Shown here piece after piece: positions 32,452-41,536 of a stretch of 64,000 bases of DNA; within the stretch, counting starts at the first letter, position 1, and each line of letters starts with the position of its first letter. Under the pieces are notes generated by a model. The model had not been told where the DNA came from and did no database searches. It saw nothing but the letters and a program-made list of their open reading frames with translations. Source of the DNA: an uncultured Flavobacteriales bacterium (GTDB lineage Bacteria > Bacteroidota > Bacteroidia > Flavobacteriales_D > Crocinitomicaceae); NCBI GenBank assembly GCA_937876195.1, contig CALEIK010000023.1, positions 62,001 through 126,000 of the forward strand, in the 5' to 3' direction. The position numbers were made by a program, and so were the translations under genes.

Positions 32452-33078
32452 CTACTCATCCCAAGGTTCAACTTCCCAAGAAACCACTCTACTTCTTGTT
32501 ATTTGATCTGATCCAAGGAATTTAACTTTCATTGAAACCGTTGTCGTTTTCGTGATTTTTCTTAGGATTTCCTCTGCTTCATCTAAGTTACTTCCCGTGC
32601 CCGTGACCACGGTGGAGTCAACCGTCAGTTCCCAACTAACGACTGAATAATGAGCTGACAACGGAATATCTGGTGAGTACATGGCGAAAAGTTCTTTTTC
32701 ACGAATGTTCGCTTTTTCTCCATCTCTAGCTAAACCCCAGTAGATGCTAGGATCTGGTAAGTTGTGTGCTCTGTAGTCTATTTTCCGCATAAATGTAGTG
32801 TCCCTTTTCTTAATTAAATACACAGAAATTGAAACATATCTAGCATTTCCCATGGGTGTTGCGGTAAAATAATCCCCACCCTCCGCTTTTGAAATGGAAA
32901 CATCGTCTCCTACAAGTAGTAACGTTCCTCCGTTATTGTTGTAGACTGCTGGAATTATCATGTTTGCATACCCTCTGTACAAGACGTTTAATTCTGACAA
33001 TTCAATAGCGGCAATGGGTTCTTGCGCATTCACATTCATTCCGAACATAAGGATGCATATTGTTAACAGATTTTTCAT
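32452..33078 (-). CDS. Secreted protein resembling the GldM C-terminal domains
   Basis: 208 residues with a signal peptide (about 1-18, NVNAQ). VLYRGYANMIIPAV, the strand-rich part to about 95, RKIDYRAHNLPDPSIYWG and a SVVSWELTV strand pair follow the order of the third and fourth extracellular domains of the T9SS motor protein GldM. There is no membrane helix or motor part, so it is a free-standing relative; domain identity is inference from pattern. Single gene, stop 170 bases from the RAYT gene. Confidence 0.55.
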   Translation of the reverse strand: MKNLLTICILMFGMNVNAQEPIAAIELSELNVLYRGYANMIIPAVYNNNGGTLLLVGDDVSISKAEGGDYFTATPMGNARYVSISVYLIKKRDTTFMRKIDYRAHNLPDPSIYWGLARDGEKANIREKELFAMYSPDIPLSAHYSVVSWELTVDSTVVTGTGSNLDEAEEILRKITKTTTVSMKVKFLGSDQITRSRVVSWEVEPWDE

Positions 33079-33149
33079 TTTGATTTGAGTTTACTGGGTT
33101 AATATTCTAGAGAATGCGGGAATGAGAGAAAGTAACAGAAGTGGTCAGC

Positions 33150-33200
33150 CTAAATCTTTTTCTTCTTAACAATCCCAAACTTCTTTTTGTAATACACCGC
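33150..33200 (-). pseudogene. Duplicated C-terminal remnant of the DUF2306-like gene
   Basis: On the minus strand the frame AVYYKKKFGIVKKKKI* matches the end of the intact gene at 33880 (GEYYRKKYNVGKKRGVN*). It ends at TAG (33150-33152) and is cut off by the left REP. It suggests that the REP-RAYT-REP unit separates two copies of this gene end. Confidence 0.55.
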
Positions 33201-33225
33201 TCCGCTGGATTTGCAATCCTGCGGA
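33201..33225. repeat. REP palindrome, left
   Basis: TCCGCTGGATT-TGC-AATCCTGCGGA, palindromic except the central T/T pair. Reverse complement of the right copy at 24 of 25 positions. It starts 21 bases beyond the RAYT stop. Confidence 0.8.
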
Positions 33226-33246
33226 ACCTGCACCAATTAACAATTT

Positions 33247-33822
33247 TCATTTAATAGTTTGTAACCTTCTTGGAATACAATAAACTTCTTCTTGTAAAGA
33301 TTCCATTTCGTGATAGTTACTTGCTGATGAATATATCCATTCATAATCGTGATTCACGAACCCCTCTTCTACGGGATTATTGTGAATATAATTGATTTTA
33401 TCCCACAAAAACTTTTCACTATACAATTCTATTGCATGATTTCCCACTTGCCAAAACTTGTAACTTTTATGCTTATGGCTCTCATCCGCGGCCTTTGAAA
33501 ATTCATTTAGCATCCACTCTCTTCTAGATTCTGGTTCATTTTGTATTTGATTCAGTATTTGTTTTGATGAAAACTTTTTAAAGTCTCTGATGACGTCTTT
33601 TAACTCAAATGGTTCATTGCAGTTTACAATTAAATGTAAATGATTGGACATCAAACAATAGCTGTAAATATTCAGCCCTTTATTTTTAGTGCAATAGCGT
33701 AATGAGTTTATGATTGCATCCTTGTGATTTTTTCTTGTAAATACATCGATCCAGCCAACAACAGTTAGAGTTAGGAAATAGCTAGTATTCTTTTTGATTG
33801 TGTGTTTTACGCCTTGCTTCAT
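33247..33822 (-). CDS. REP-associated tyrosine transposase (RAYT, Y1 family)
   Basis: 191 residues. YSYCLMSNHLHLIVNC holds the HUH metal-binding pair (HLH), and the Y1 family tail YKFWQVGNHAIELYS, then YIHNNPVEEGFV, is typical of RAYTs rather than IS200/IS605 transposases. It would nick and move REP hairpins. REP palindromes sit symmetrically on both sides (21 and 20 bases from the gene ends), so the transposase and its substrates form one 667-base unit. Confidence 0.88.
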   Translation of the reverse strand: MKQGVKHTIKKNTSYFLTLTVVGWIDVFTRKNHKDAIINSLRYCTKNKGLNIYSYCLMSNHLHLIVNCNEPFELKDVIRDFKKFSSKQILNQIQNEPESRREWMLNEFSKAADESHKHKSYKFWQVGNHAIELYSEKFLWDKINYIHNNPVEEGFVNHDYEWIYSSASNYHEMESLQEEVYCIPRRLQTIK

Positions 33823-33842
33823 TGAATTAAGTTAAGAACTAT

Positions 33843-33867
33843 TCCGCAGGATTACAAATCCAGCGGA
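33843..33867. repeat. REP palindrome, right
   Basis: TCCGCAGGATT-ACA-AATCCAGCGGA, inverted copy of the left REP. It begins 20 bases upstream of the RAYT start and ends 12 bases before the next gene's stop codon. Confidence 0.8.
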
Positions 33868-33879
33868 GCCGATAATCAC

Positions 33880-34539
33880 CTAATTCACGCCTCTCTTCTT
33901 CCCTACATTATACTTCTTCCTGTAATACTCCCCCAAAACTACAATCGCAATCGTTCCAGCAACACTTGGCCATAGCCAGTTGACAATTTGGTTGGAGAAA
34001 GGTTGTTGAATTGCGGAGAAAGCGGTCAATGCGGTAATCATTGAAATGTACATGCGCGTGTAGTGCTCAAACAACCAATTTATCGGTTCTGCGCTTAATC
34101 TTCTGACCGTTTGTCCAAAAAGAATTTCTCTGGCGTCTGTCAACACGTACAATCCGAAAATGGCGCTAAACACACTCATGATGATTCCGAATTCTGTGTG
34201 TCCCAACGCAAATAAATAAGCCGTACCTATCATGATGGTTATTACTAAAATCATCCCAGAAATGATGAGGATTTTATCTCCGAGGGTATGAATTTTCTTT
34301 TTGGTGGCCGCGAAACGCCAACCTGTCAGCGTGCAATACAATCCAAGACTGCCAAGCGCGGTTATTGGCCAAGCACCTAAATAAGCTCCAGACAGAATCA
34401 ATGGAAACCAGCAAATGACATAGGTGCGACCTAGGTACCGATGAAGTATTCCTTTCTTTGGTAAGAGGATTTGAATCATTCCCAGCGCAAAAATTGCTAT
34501 TCCGAAAATGCTGTGTGTATTTAGAACAATTTCTTTCAT
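33880..34539 (-). CDS. DUF2306-like integral membrane protein
   Basis: 219 residues from ATG 34539 (the frame extends to a TTG three codons earlier, less likely). Six or seven membrane helices; the first reads LNTHSIFGIAIFALGMIQIL and is followed by KKGILHRYLGRTYVIC, with the conserved His residues of DUF2306-type proteins. Function unknown, possibly cofactor-binding. The C-terminus GEYYRKKYNVGKKRGVN is duplicated on the far side of the RAYT unit (33150-33200). Confidence 0.7.
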   Translation of the reverse strand: MKEIVLNTHSIFGIAIFALGMIQILLPKKGILHRYLGRTYVICWFPLILSGAYLGAWPITALGSLGLYCTLTGWRFAATKKKIHTLGDKILIISGMILVITIMIGTAYLFALGHTEFGIIMSVFSAIFGLYVLTDAREILFGQTVRRLSAEPINWLFEHYTRMYISMITALTAFSAIQQPFSNQIVNWLWPSVAGTIAIVVLGEYYRKKYNVGKKRGVN

Positions 34540-34707
34540 AGTTTTCAATCGGTTGTCCCAAACATAATGATTAACAATTAATTTCCAATAGCTTACACAT
34601 TCAAACCCTGAATTTCTGCAGATTTAGTCAGTATGCTTTTGAAATGAATAAGGCATGAAAATCCAGCAGTTCACATAATTTAGCTAGCTTCGTACTTTGA
34701 AAACCAC

Positions 34708-35928
34708 ATGCGCTTAAACAACTCTATAAACTACATTCGTGACATTGGCATAGATCAAGTTGAAGGGAATTATCAGCAAAAATTAAGTCGCTCACTTAAC
34801 TTAATCTGTTTTTACGGCTTCTTATGGGGCCTTATCCAATGCTTCACCTACTTACCTTTTGATATTATTTCAGGACTAAGTCACTTAGCCTGGGGAGTTG
34901 TTATTCTAATTTGTCTTGCATTTAGAAAAGCGCTGGGATTTCATGCTTCACGGAACATCATTTTCTTTTCAATCATTGCTTTTGGCAGTTACGCTGCTGC
35001 GCGACTAGGAAATGAAATCATTGCGCATTTGCCAGTTGTAACAGTGTACATCGCAGTTTTTATCTTTTATGACATAAAAAAGGAATGGTTTAAAGTCACA
35101 TTGTTTTTCCTCTACTCGACCACATTAATCCTCATCGTGGATTCCAATATGTTCAAAGTGATTGAGATTCCTGAGGATGTGATACCAATTATTCGAGCAA
35201 TGACCATTGTTGGAACATTGATTTTCGTTTCGATAGAAATCATTCTATTGGTAAAACTGAGCGCCATTAATGAAAATACTATATCCAGGAAGTTGAGCAT
35301 TAAGAATGAAGAACTTGTTCAATTGAACAACGAAAAAACCGTGCTTTTACAAGAAGTACATCACCGGGTTAAGAATAATTTTCAAATCATTTCCAGTTTA
35401 CTGAAGCTACAAGGAAAAGAGCTTAACAATCCAGACGTGATTCTCGCCTTTCAACAAGCGATTGATCGGATTAACGCAGTGTCGCAATTGCATGAACAAA
35501 TTTATAAGTCTGAATATATTGCTGATGTCAATCTCAAGCAGTACCTAGAGAAAATAGCGCACACAATTATTGAAAACAATTCAGACAAGCGTAAAATCAT
35601 TTTAAATATCAGTGAGATAACCTTGAAACTTGAAAATAACGCCATTCTACCATTAGCGCTTATTTTTAATGAATTACTTACCAATTCACTAAAACATGCA
35701 TTTCACGACAAGCCTACAGGAACGATCTCCATTCAGCTAACACAAACAAATGACGACCGTTTTGGTTTTGTTTACGAAGACGATGGTCAGTGGCTTGACC
35801 CAGCATCAGAAAAAACCTTTGGATTGGAATTGATTGAAACACTGGCTGGGCAATTGGAAGGCGTTTGTACAAGAGAGATTACTGAAAACGGCACAAAATA
35901 TACGTTCTCTTTGTCCTTAAGAAGTTAG
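34708..35928 (+). CDS. Membrane-bound sensor histidine kinase, HisKA_2 type
   Basis: 406 residues: five or six membrane helices (about 30-185), a short coiled coil, then EVHHRVKNNFQIISSLLKLQ (216-235), the HisKA_2 phosphoacceptor region with HHRVKNN at 218-224. The ATPase domain has N-box LALIFNELLTNSLKHAF, YEDDGQW and FGLELIETLAGQLEG. It autophosphorylates and passes phosphate to a response regulator; none is encoded nearby, so it is an orphan. Signal unknown. Confidence 0.9.
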   Translation: MRLNNSINYIRDIGIDQVEGNYQQKLSRSLNLICFYGFLWGLIQCFTYLPFDIISGLSHLAWGVVILICLAFRKALGFHASRNIIFFSIIAFGSYAAARLGNEIIAHLPVVTVYIAVFIFYDIKKEWFKVTLFFLYSTTLILIVDSNMFKVIEIPEDVIPIIRAMTIVGTLIFVSIEIILLVKLSAINENTISRKLSIKNEELVQLNNEKTVLLQEVHHRVKNNFQIISSLLKLQGKELNNPDVILAFQQAIDRINAVSQLHEQIYKSEYIADVNLKQYLEKIAHTIIENNSDKRKIILNISEITLKLENNAILPLALIFNELLTNSLKHAFHDKPTGTISIQLTQTNDDRFGFVYEDDGQWLDPASEKTFGLELIETLAGQLEGVCTREITENGTKYTFSLSLRS

Positions 35929-36138
35929 CAGACCTAATTTCATCCATCCACCAATAGTTAATTTCTAGCGTTTTTTTTTTGCATTCTTCATTAAATGACT
36001 CGTATTTACTAATTCGTCATTCCTCCAATTATACAATTCCTCCCACCCTACACTAAATACTAGCAGCCATTCACATAATTGCCAGCTTCTGCTCTTTTAG
36101 ATTTCCTATATTGATGTATCATCTACATACAAATACTC

Positions 36139-37209
36139 ATGAAAACGTTTATTTCTATCGCTTGTGTATTCTTCTTGGTTCAAAGTTCTTTTACGCAGGA
36201 GGACACGTCATTTCAGCGAAAAATTCAAGTGATTGAAGAAGTTTCTGTGAATGCACAGGGGCAAAATGTATTTGACACACCCAACATCTACCTTGTCGAC
36301 TTTTATGTAGGTGACATCGGGAAATACCTGCTATTAAAAGGAAAGGGTAATTATTTTATTTCTCGGTTGGGCGATGATTTGACTCCAGAGTCCTCCATTC
36401 TATTATCATTCAAACCTCAAAAATTGATCGTGGATTGCTTGGGAAAGCTACAAATCATCTCGCCTGACAGCATTTATCAAGTCGATGATTCTTCTGGAGA
36501 TGTAGGAATTTATGCACCCAATCCCATTTCTTTTTATCATGATTATTTTTCAAATTGTGTCGGAGAAACTCCAAAGAACCTACTTTATCATTTTTACAGT
36601 AATTCGAATCAAACCATCACATTTAATTCAATTGATAAGGAGAAGCATTTACAAAAGACATTCTACCGAGCACAGGACACCACAGAAGTACTTGTCGCAA
36701 ATGACTGGAAACAGCAAATTATGGCTGAAGCATATGATCCAGTCAGTCAAATGGGTGAAATTGGGATCTCTCAATTGTACGCGAACAGGGATAAATTTCA
36801 ACGATTAATGTTCTATAACTTTATCATTTCAAAACCAGATTACAATCCCCTATTTACGATCAACAATGAAGTTTTTATATTCGACCATTACGCGGATTCA
36901 TTGGTGTTGTTTGATCATGAAAACTTGACTCGGAACAACGCACTCCCAATTTCTCATCACAAAATCAATGGATGGCAAAAAGAAATTCTATTTGACGAAG
37001 TCAGGCAAACGTTTTATACCTTATTCCAATCGGATGGTAACCTCTATATCTCTGAATTATCTGCAGAGGACTTCAGTATTGTTAGATCGCACAGAGTTCA
37101 CCTAAATTCTTACCCCAAGAGAATGATGGTGTATGATGGTTTTCTCTACTACGACTATAAAACTACGCTGGAAGACTCATTCGTGAAGCTGTTTCGGCAA
37201 CGTCTATAA
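36139..37209 (+). CDS. Unknown secreted protein, possibly beta-propeller
   Basis: 356 residues with a signal peptide (ending SSFTQ). The mature part is a succession of short beta strands (IGKYLLLKGKGNYFISRL, KLIVDCLGKLQIISPD, KINGWQKEILFDEVRQTFY) consistent with a propeller, but no repeat is regular enough to count blades. No family recognised, no sorting tail. Single gene between the kinase and dapB. Confidence 0.6.
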   Translation: MKTFISIACVFFLVQSSFTQEDTSFQRKIQVIEEVSVNAQGQNVFDTPNIYLVDFYVGDIGKYLLLKGKGNYFISRLGDDLTPESSILLSFKPQKLIVDCLGKLQIISPDSIYQVDDSSGDVGIYAPNPISFYHDYFSNCVGETPKNLLYHFYSNSNQTITFNSIDKEKHLQKTFYRAQDTTEVLVANDWKQQIMAEAYDPVSQMGEIGISQLYANRDKFQRLMFYNFIISKPDYNPLFTINNEVFIFDHYADSLVLFDHENLTRNNALPISHHKINGWQKEILFDEVRQTFYTLFQSDGNLYISELSAEDFSIVRSHRVHLNSYPKRMMVYDGFLYYDYKTTLEDSFVKLFRQRL

Positions 37210-37336
37210 GTACGAAGCGGATTTCCTATCATTCATTCATTCATTCTGCACCGCAACGCGTCAATGCCTATAATTTTCGTTAAATATGTTGTGTGTTGTT
37301 GCTAAAACTTTATTTTTGCTCTAATTCAACTGAAAC

Positions 37337-38059
37337 ATGAAAATAGCACTGATTGGCTACGGAAAAATGGGGAAAGTGATTGAAGAAATTGCCATTTCAC
37401 GCGGTCACACCATTGTAGCGAAAAGCAATAGTCAACACCCCATCGAAACGATAGATTTTAAGCAGGTAGACGTTGCTATTGAGTTTACGGCGCCACATTT
37501 TGCGGTCAATCACATCGAACACTGCGTCAACAATAACACACCTGTAATTGTCGGAACCACAGCTTGGAATGAGCAATTACCGTACGTAAAGGACTACGTA
37601 GCCCAAAACAATGGAAGTATTTTATATGCATCCAACTTCAGCATTGGTGTCAACATCTTTTTTGACATCAATAAGCGACTTGCACAATTAATGGAGGGAC
37701 ATACGGAATACTTGCCGAGTGTAGAAGAAATTCATCACAAGCAAAAATTAGACGCACCAAGTGGGACAGCTGTCAGCATTGCCAACGATATTTTAGTGGA
37801 GAACGAGAACTATTCATCTTGGATTCACGGAGAAAATACTCCTCCCTATCTCAATCCCGGACAAGTCGCTGTGACCTCGTTTCGGGAGGATGGTGTTCCA
37901 GGCACACACACTGTAGCTTACACTTCAGAAATAGATACAATCGAAATTAAACATACTGCACACAACCGAAAAGGTTTTGCCTTAGGAGCCGTTATTGCCG
38001 CTGAGTGGATTCAGGGTAAAAAAGGTGTATATACCATGCAAGACGTCATTAAACTGTAA
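37337..38059 (+). CDS. dapB: 4-hydroxy-tetrahydrodipicolinate reductase DapB
   Basis: 240 residues. GYGKMGKVI near the start is the nucleotide-binding loop; EIHHKQKLDAPSGTAVSIA contains the catalytic His and Lys, and ASNFSIGVNIFF is conserved. It performs the reduction in the diaminopimelate/lysine pathway. The lepB ATG follows 3 bases after its stop, forming a dapB-lepB-wbqC operon. Confidence 0.95.
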   Translation: MKIALIGYGKMGKVIEEIAISRGHTIVAKSNSQHPIETIDFKQVDVAIEFTAPHFAVNHIEHCVNNNTPVIVGTTAWNEQLPYVKDYVAQNNGSILYASNFSIGVNIFFDINKRLAQLMEGHTEYLPSVEEIHHKQKLDAPSGTAVSIANDILVENENYSSWIHGENTPPYLNPGQVAVTSFREDGVPGTHTVAYTSEIDTIEIKHTAHNRKGFALGAVIAAEWIQGKKGVYTMQDVIKL

Positions 38060-38062
38060 ACC

Positions 38063-39961
38063 ATGAACGCACTCTATTTTTACCTATTTCTACTCGTACA
38101 CCCCTACCTTGCAATGTGGTGGAAAAGCTTTGAGCAAGCCGATCGTAAATCGTGGGAGGCGCTAGTTCCAGGTTACAATTACTTTGTCGCATTTAAAATA
38201 GGGTGTAAAAAACCGTGGTGGTCGCTCTTGATGATTTTTCCAGGTGTCCACTTAGTAATGTGGTCTGTTGCCAACACTTCATACATTCGTCGTTTTGGGT
38301 ATTATTCCCTCATTGACACATTTCAAGGAATTTTCTTCCCATATATCATCATGGCGAAAATTGCGCAGTCCAATGATAAAATTTTACCAGAAACCAATTG
38401 GGCGAATACGAAAGAAATGGCTGAGCGTGAATGGGGAGATCATTTGGCACTTTTCCTTTCGTTGCCAGTCATCGGACATGTCTTAGCCTTAGCGATTAGC
38501 GCAGTAACACGTCACAAACCAGGTAAAAAATCCAAAGTAAAGGAATGGGGAGATTCCATTCTTTTCGCGATTGTAGCTGCAGGAATTATCCGTACATACG
38601 TTTTTGAACCGTTTCAAATTCCAACTGGTTCGATGGAAAAAACATTGTTGGTGGGTGACTTCTTATTCGTGAACAAATTGACGTACGGTCCAAAAGTTCC
38701 TGTCACACCACTCTCCTATCCATTGGTACACAATACTGTTCCGTGGGTGAACGTGAAATCGTATACTACATTGGAGACATTGAAGTACACACGACTCCCA
38801 GGATTTAGTAAGGTCAACCGAAATGATGTTGTAGTTTTTAATTATCCTTCGGGCGATACCGCCGTGTATGATCCTCGCATGCCAAACGGTTTGATGGGTC
38901 ATGATTACCATGGAATCGTCAACAATGAAGCGTTGCGCTTGTGGAAAGAAAACAACGGGTACATTTCGAAACTGGCATTTCAATTAAAGGATAGTATTTT
39001 GCGGGCGAATCCCCAAGGTCAATACGATATGCAAGGATTGGATCAATACGTCAATCAACTCGCAGGAGAGCGTGTGCTCGACATCAACGGTCAAGATTTC
39101 ATTGACAATGTCGACACATGGAAAGACAAGGCACGCAAGATGTTGGCAGAAGATAAAATCGCATACGAAAACAGCACAGGAATGATGATTGAGCATTATG
39201 GCTTGATTTACCGTCCCGTTGACAAGCGTGAGAACTACATCAAGCGCTGTGTTGGAATTCCAGGCGATTGGTTGGAAATTAAAGATGCAGTATTGTACGT
39301 GAATGGAAAAAAGGCATTTGTTCCAGAATTTCAAAATTTGCAGTATACTGTTTCAAATGTCACTGTACCTAGTCCAAAAGTAATGGATGAAAAGTACGGA
39401 TTGGAATTTGAGCGACAAGATTATTACTCTATTGGTGAAGGCATGTATATCATGAATTTAACCAAGGAGCAACATAAAAAACTAATGCGCGCAAATCCAG
39501 AAGGTATTTTTGAAATTGTGAAGCGTCCTCAGTATTCTGATGAAGGAATTACACCTCGTCCGAGTCAACGCATTGAAAACATCAATGTCTTCCCGAAGGA
39601 TTTTAACGTCAACAATACCATGACGGATTTCACGAAGTTCCAAATACCATCAAGGGGACAAACCATCAAAATCAATGCAGAGAATATTCCTTGGTACCGA
39701 AGAATCATCACTGCTTATGAGGGACATACTCTGGTTGAAAAAGCAGACGGCATCTACATTGATGGAAAGAAGAGAGACACATACACTTTCGCCATGGATT
39801 ATTATTGGCTGATGGGAGACAATCGCTACAATTCAGCTGATTCACGTGTTTGGGGATTTGTTCCTGAAGATCACGTTGTCGGTAAGGCATCCATGGTGTG
39901 GTTTTCGAAAAGTCCGTACAAAGGGATTCGTTGGGAACGGTTATTTAATGTGATCGAATGA
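38063..39961 (+). CDS. lepB: Signal peptidase I LepB (long Bacteroidota form)
   Basis: 632 residues. After about 150 residues of extra N-terminal membrane helices comes the peptidase: IPTGSMEKT (Ser190 nucleophile), RENYIKRCVGIPGDW (Lys394) and MGDNRYNSADSR (584-595). The ~180-residue insert between the Ser and Lys boxes is usual in this phylum. It removes signal peptides from exported proteins at the inner membrane. Overlaps wbqC by 4 bases. Confidence 0.93.
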   Translation: MNALYFYLFLLVHPYLAMWWKSFEQADRKSWEALVPGYNYFVAFKIGCKKPWWSLLMIFPGVHLVMWSVANTSYIRRFGYYSLIDTFQGIFFPYIIMAKIAQSNDKILPETNWANTKEMAEREWGDHLALFLSLPVIGHVLALAISAVTRHKPGKKSKVKEWGDSILFAIVAAGIIRTYVFEPFQIPTGSMEKTLLVGDFLFVNKLTYGPKVPVTPLSYPLVHNTVPWVNVKSYTTLETLKYTRLPGFSKVNRNDVVVFNYPSGDTAVYDPRMPNGLMGHDYHGIVNNEALRLWKENNGYISKLAFQLKDSILRANPQGQYDMQGLDQYVNQLAGERVLDINGQDFIDNVDTWKDKARKMLAEDKIAYENSTGMMIEHYGLIYRPVDKRENYIKRCVGIPGDWLEIKDAVLYVNGKKAFVPEFQNLQYTVSNVTVPSPKVMDEKYGLEFERQDYYSIGEGMYIMNLTKEQHKKLMRANPEGIFEIVKRPQYSDEGITPRPSQRIENINVFPKDFNVNNTMTDFTKFQIPSRGQTIKINAENIPWYRRIITAYEGHTLVEKADGIYIDGKKRDTYTFAMDYYWLMGDNRYNSADSRVWGFVPEDHVVGKASMVWFSKSPYKGIRWERLFNVIE

Positions 39962-40566
39962 TGCAAATCCTGCCTACCTCCTATTTTGGAAGTATCGCAT
40001 ATTTTAAAGAGCTTGCCAAACATTCCGAAGTGTTGATTGAAGCCAAGGAGCATTTCCCGAAGCAAACTTATCGCAATCGCTGTGATTTATTGGCGGGTGA
40101 TGGTATAGTCTCACTCTCTATTCCGACAAAAAGGCCATTTGGCAATAAAACACGCACAGAAGACATTCTTCTTTCGGACGATGAAAACTGGCGCGTTCGT
40201 CACTGGAGATCTATTACAAGTGCCTATCAGTCTTCTGCTTACTTCGATTATTATGGAATGGAAGTCGAAGAAATTCTCTTTAACGAAGAGAAAAGTTTAC
40301 TTAAATTTAATACTGCCATTACTGAAAGAATATTGAAATGGTTGTACCTTGACGTCAAAATAAAACCAACAACAGATTTTCACTCGATGAATGAAGATGA
40401 TTTGCGGATTTCACTCGTTCATAAAGATGGGTTTCAAGAAAAACAAACAGCACCTTACATACAAGTTTTCCCTGGAAATGAAAGCTATCAAGAGAGTTTA
40501 TCTATCTTAGATGCAATTTTCTGTGAAGGACCAATGGCGCGCAAACTAATTTTAGAAAATGAATAA
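39958..40566 (+). CDS. WbqC-like family protein
   Basis: 202 residues. ILPTSYFGSIAYFKEL, HFPKQTYRNRCDLL, then ILLSDDENWRVRHWRSIT and YQSSAYFDYYGMEVEEIL are the WbqC family signature. Family members occur in polysaccharide loci but their activity is unsettled. ATG overlaps the lepB stop (ATGATG; second ATG at 39961 possible). Overlaps the next gene by 8 bases. Confidence 0.88.
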   Translation: MMQILPTSYFGSIAYFKELAKHSEVLIEAKEHFPKQTYRNRCDLLAGDGIVSLSIPTKRPFGNKTRTEDILLSDDENWRVRHWRSITSAYQSSAYFDYYGMEVEEILFNEEKSLLKFNTAITERILKWLYLDVKIKPTTDFHSMNEDDLRISLVHKDGFQEKQTAPYIQVFPGNESYQESLSILDAIFCEGPMARKLILENE

Positions 40567-41536
40567 AAATACTATGTATAAAATCTATTCGTACAGCCTG
40601 TTAACAATTGTCGTTTTTAGTCTAACGGCTTGTGCTCAAAGCACGCGAACAATCGCTTTTTACAATGTCGAGAATCTTTTTGACACCTTTGACGACCCAG
40701 AAAAAGACGATAGGGACTTCCTTCCTGATGGGAAATTAGCATGGGATGATGAGCGCTATCAAAAGAAACTGGCACATCTCAACGAAACAATCAATCTTTT
40801 TGAATCACCGCTTCTCATTGGACTTTGCGAAGTCGAAAATGAACAAGTCGTGCGAGATCTTGTGGGCCACGGGAAACTAAAATCATCGTACGGTGTTGTT
40901 CACTATGAAAGTGGTGACAATCGCGGCATTGACGTTGCATTGATCTACGATAGCCTGACATTAAAGCTTCAAACATCAGGATTTATTCGCTACAACATGC
41001 CTGAAGGAGATCGACCGACACGCGATATTGTTTGGGCAAAGATGACCTACAAAAAAGACACAATCTTAGCAATGGTGAATCACTGGCCAAGTCGCTACGG
41101 AGGTGCTGAAGCGAGCGAGCCAAAACGTCTAATTGCTGCCAACGCAGCGCGTAAATTTATTGATTCAGTTCAGGTCGCAAGTCCAACCGTGAAGATTGTC
41201 CTTATGGGCGACCTAAACGATTATCCAACCGACAAAGCTCCTAAGATTGTTTCAGAGGTATTAACTCCAATGATTGCAAAATCTTCAGGGAAATACGGTG
41301 GAACATACAATTACCGTGGTGAATGGGATGTATTGGATCACATCATGGTATCGTCTAATTTCTCATCAACAAAGGGTCTATCAATCGTTGAAAATTCTGG
41401 AAAGATCTACACGGATGAGTTTTTAATGGACGTCTACAAAGGTGACACTGTTCCGAGAAGAAACTATGGTGGAATTAAATACTTAGATGGTTATTCGGAT
41501 CATTTGCCTGTGAGCATTGGTGTCAAACTGCCTTAG
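40559..41536 (+). CDS. Endonuclease/exonuclease/phosphatase-family lipoprotein
   Basis: 325 residues. Signal with lipobox SLTACAQ; a start at the inner ATG 40574 is also possible. Catalytic landmarks of the EEP fold: FYNVENLFDT, LCEVENE, VNHWPSRYGG, LMGDLNDYP and GYSDHLPVSI (final Asp-His). It hydrolyses phosphodiesters of nucleic acids or lipids outside the inner membrane. Translationally linked to the wbqC-like gene by an 8-base overlap. Confidence 0.9.
   Translation: MNKNTMYKIYSYSLLTIVVFSLTACAQSTRTIAFYNVENLFDTFDDPEKDDRDFLPDGKLAWDDERYQKKLAHLNETINLFESPLLIGLCEVENEQVVRDLVGHGKLKSSYGVVHYESGDNRGIDVALIYDSLTLKLQTSGFIRYNMPEGDRPTRDIVWAKMTYKKDTILAMVNHWPSRYGGAEASEPKRLIAANAARKFIDSVQVASPTVKIVLMGDLNDYPTDKAPKIVSEVLTPMIAKSSGKYGGTYNYRGEWDVLDHIMVSSNFSSTKGLSIVENSGKIYTDEFLMDVYKGDTVPRRNYGGIKYLDGYSDHLPVSIGVKLP

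Noticed and set aside
33247..33822. Full IS200/IS605 insertion sequence
   Set aside because: No tnpB, and the protein tail and flanking REP palindromes fit a RAYT unit instead.
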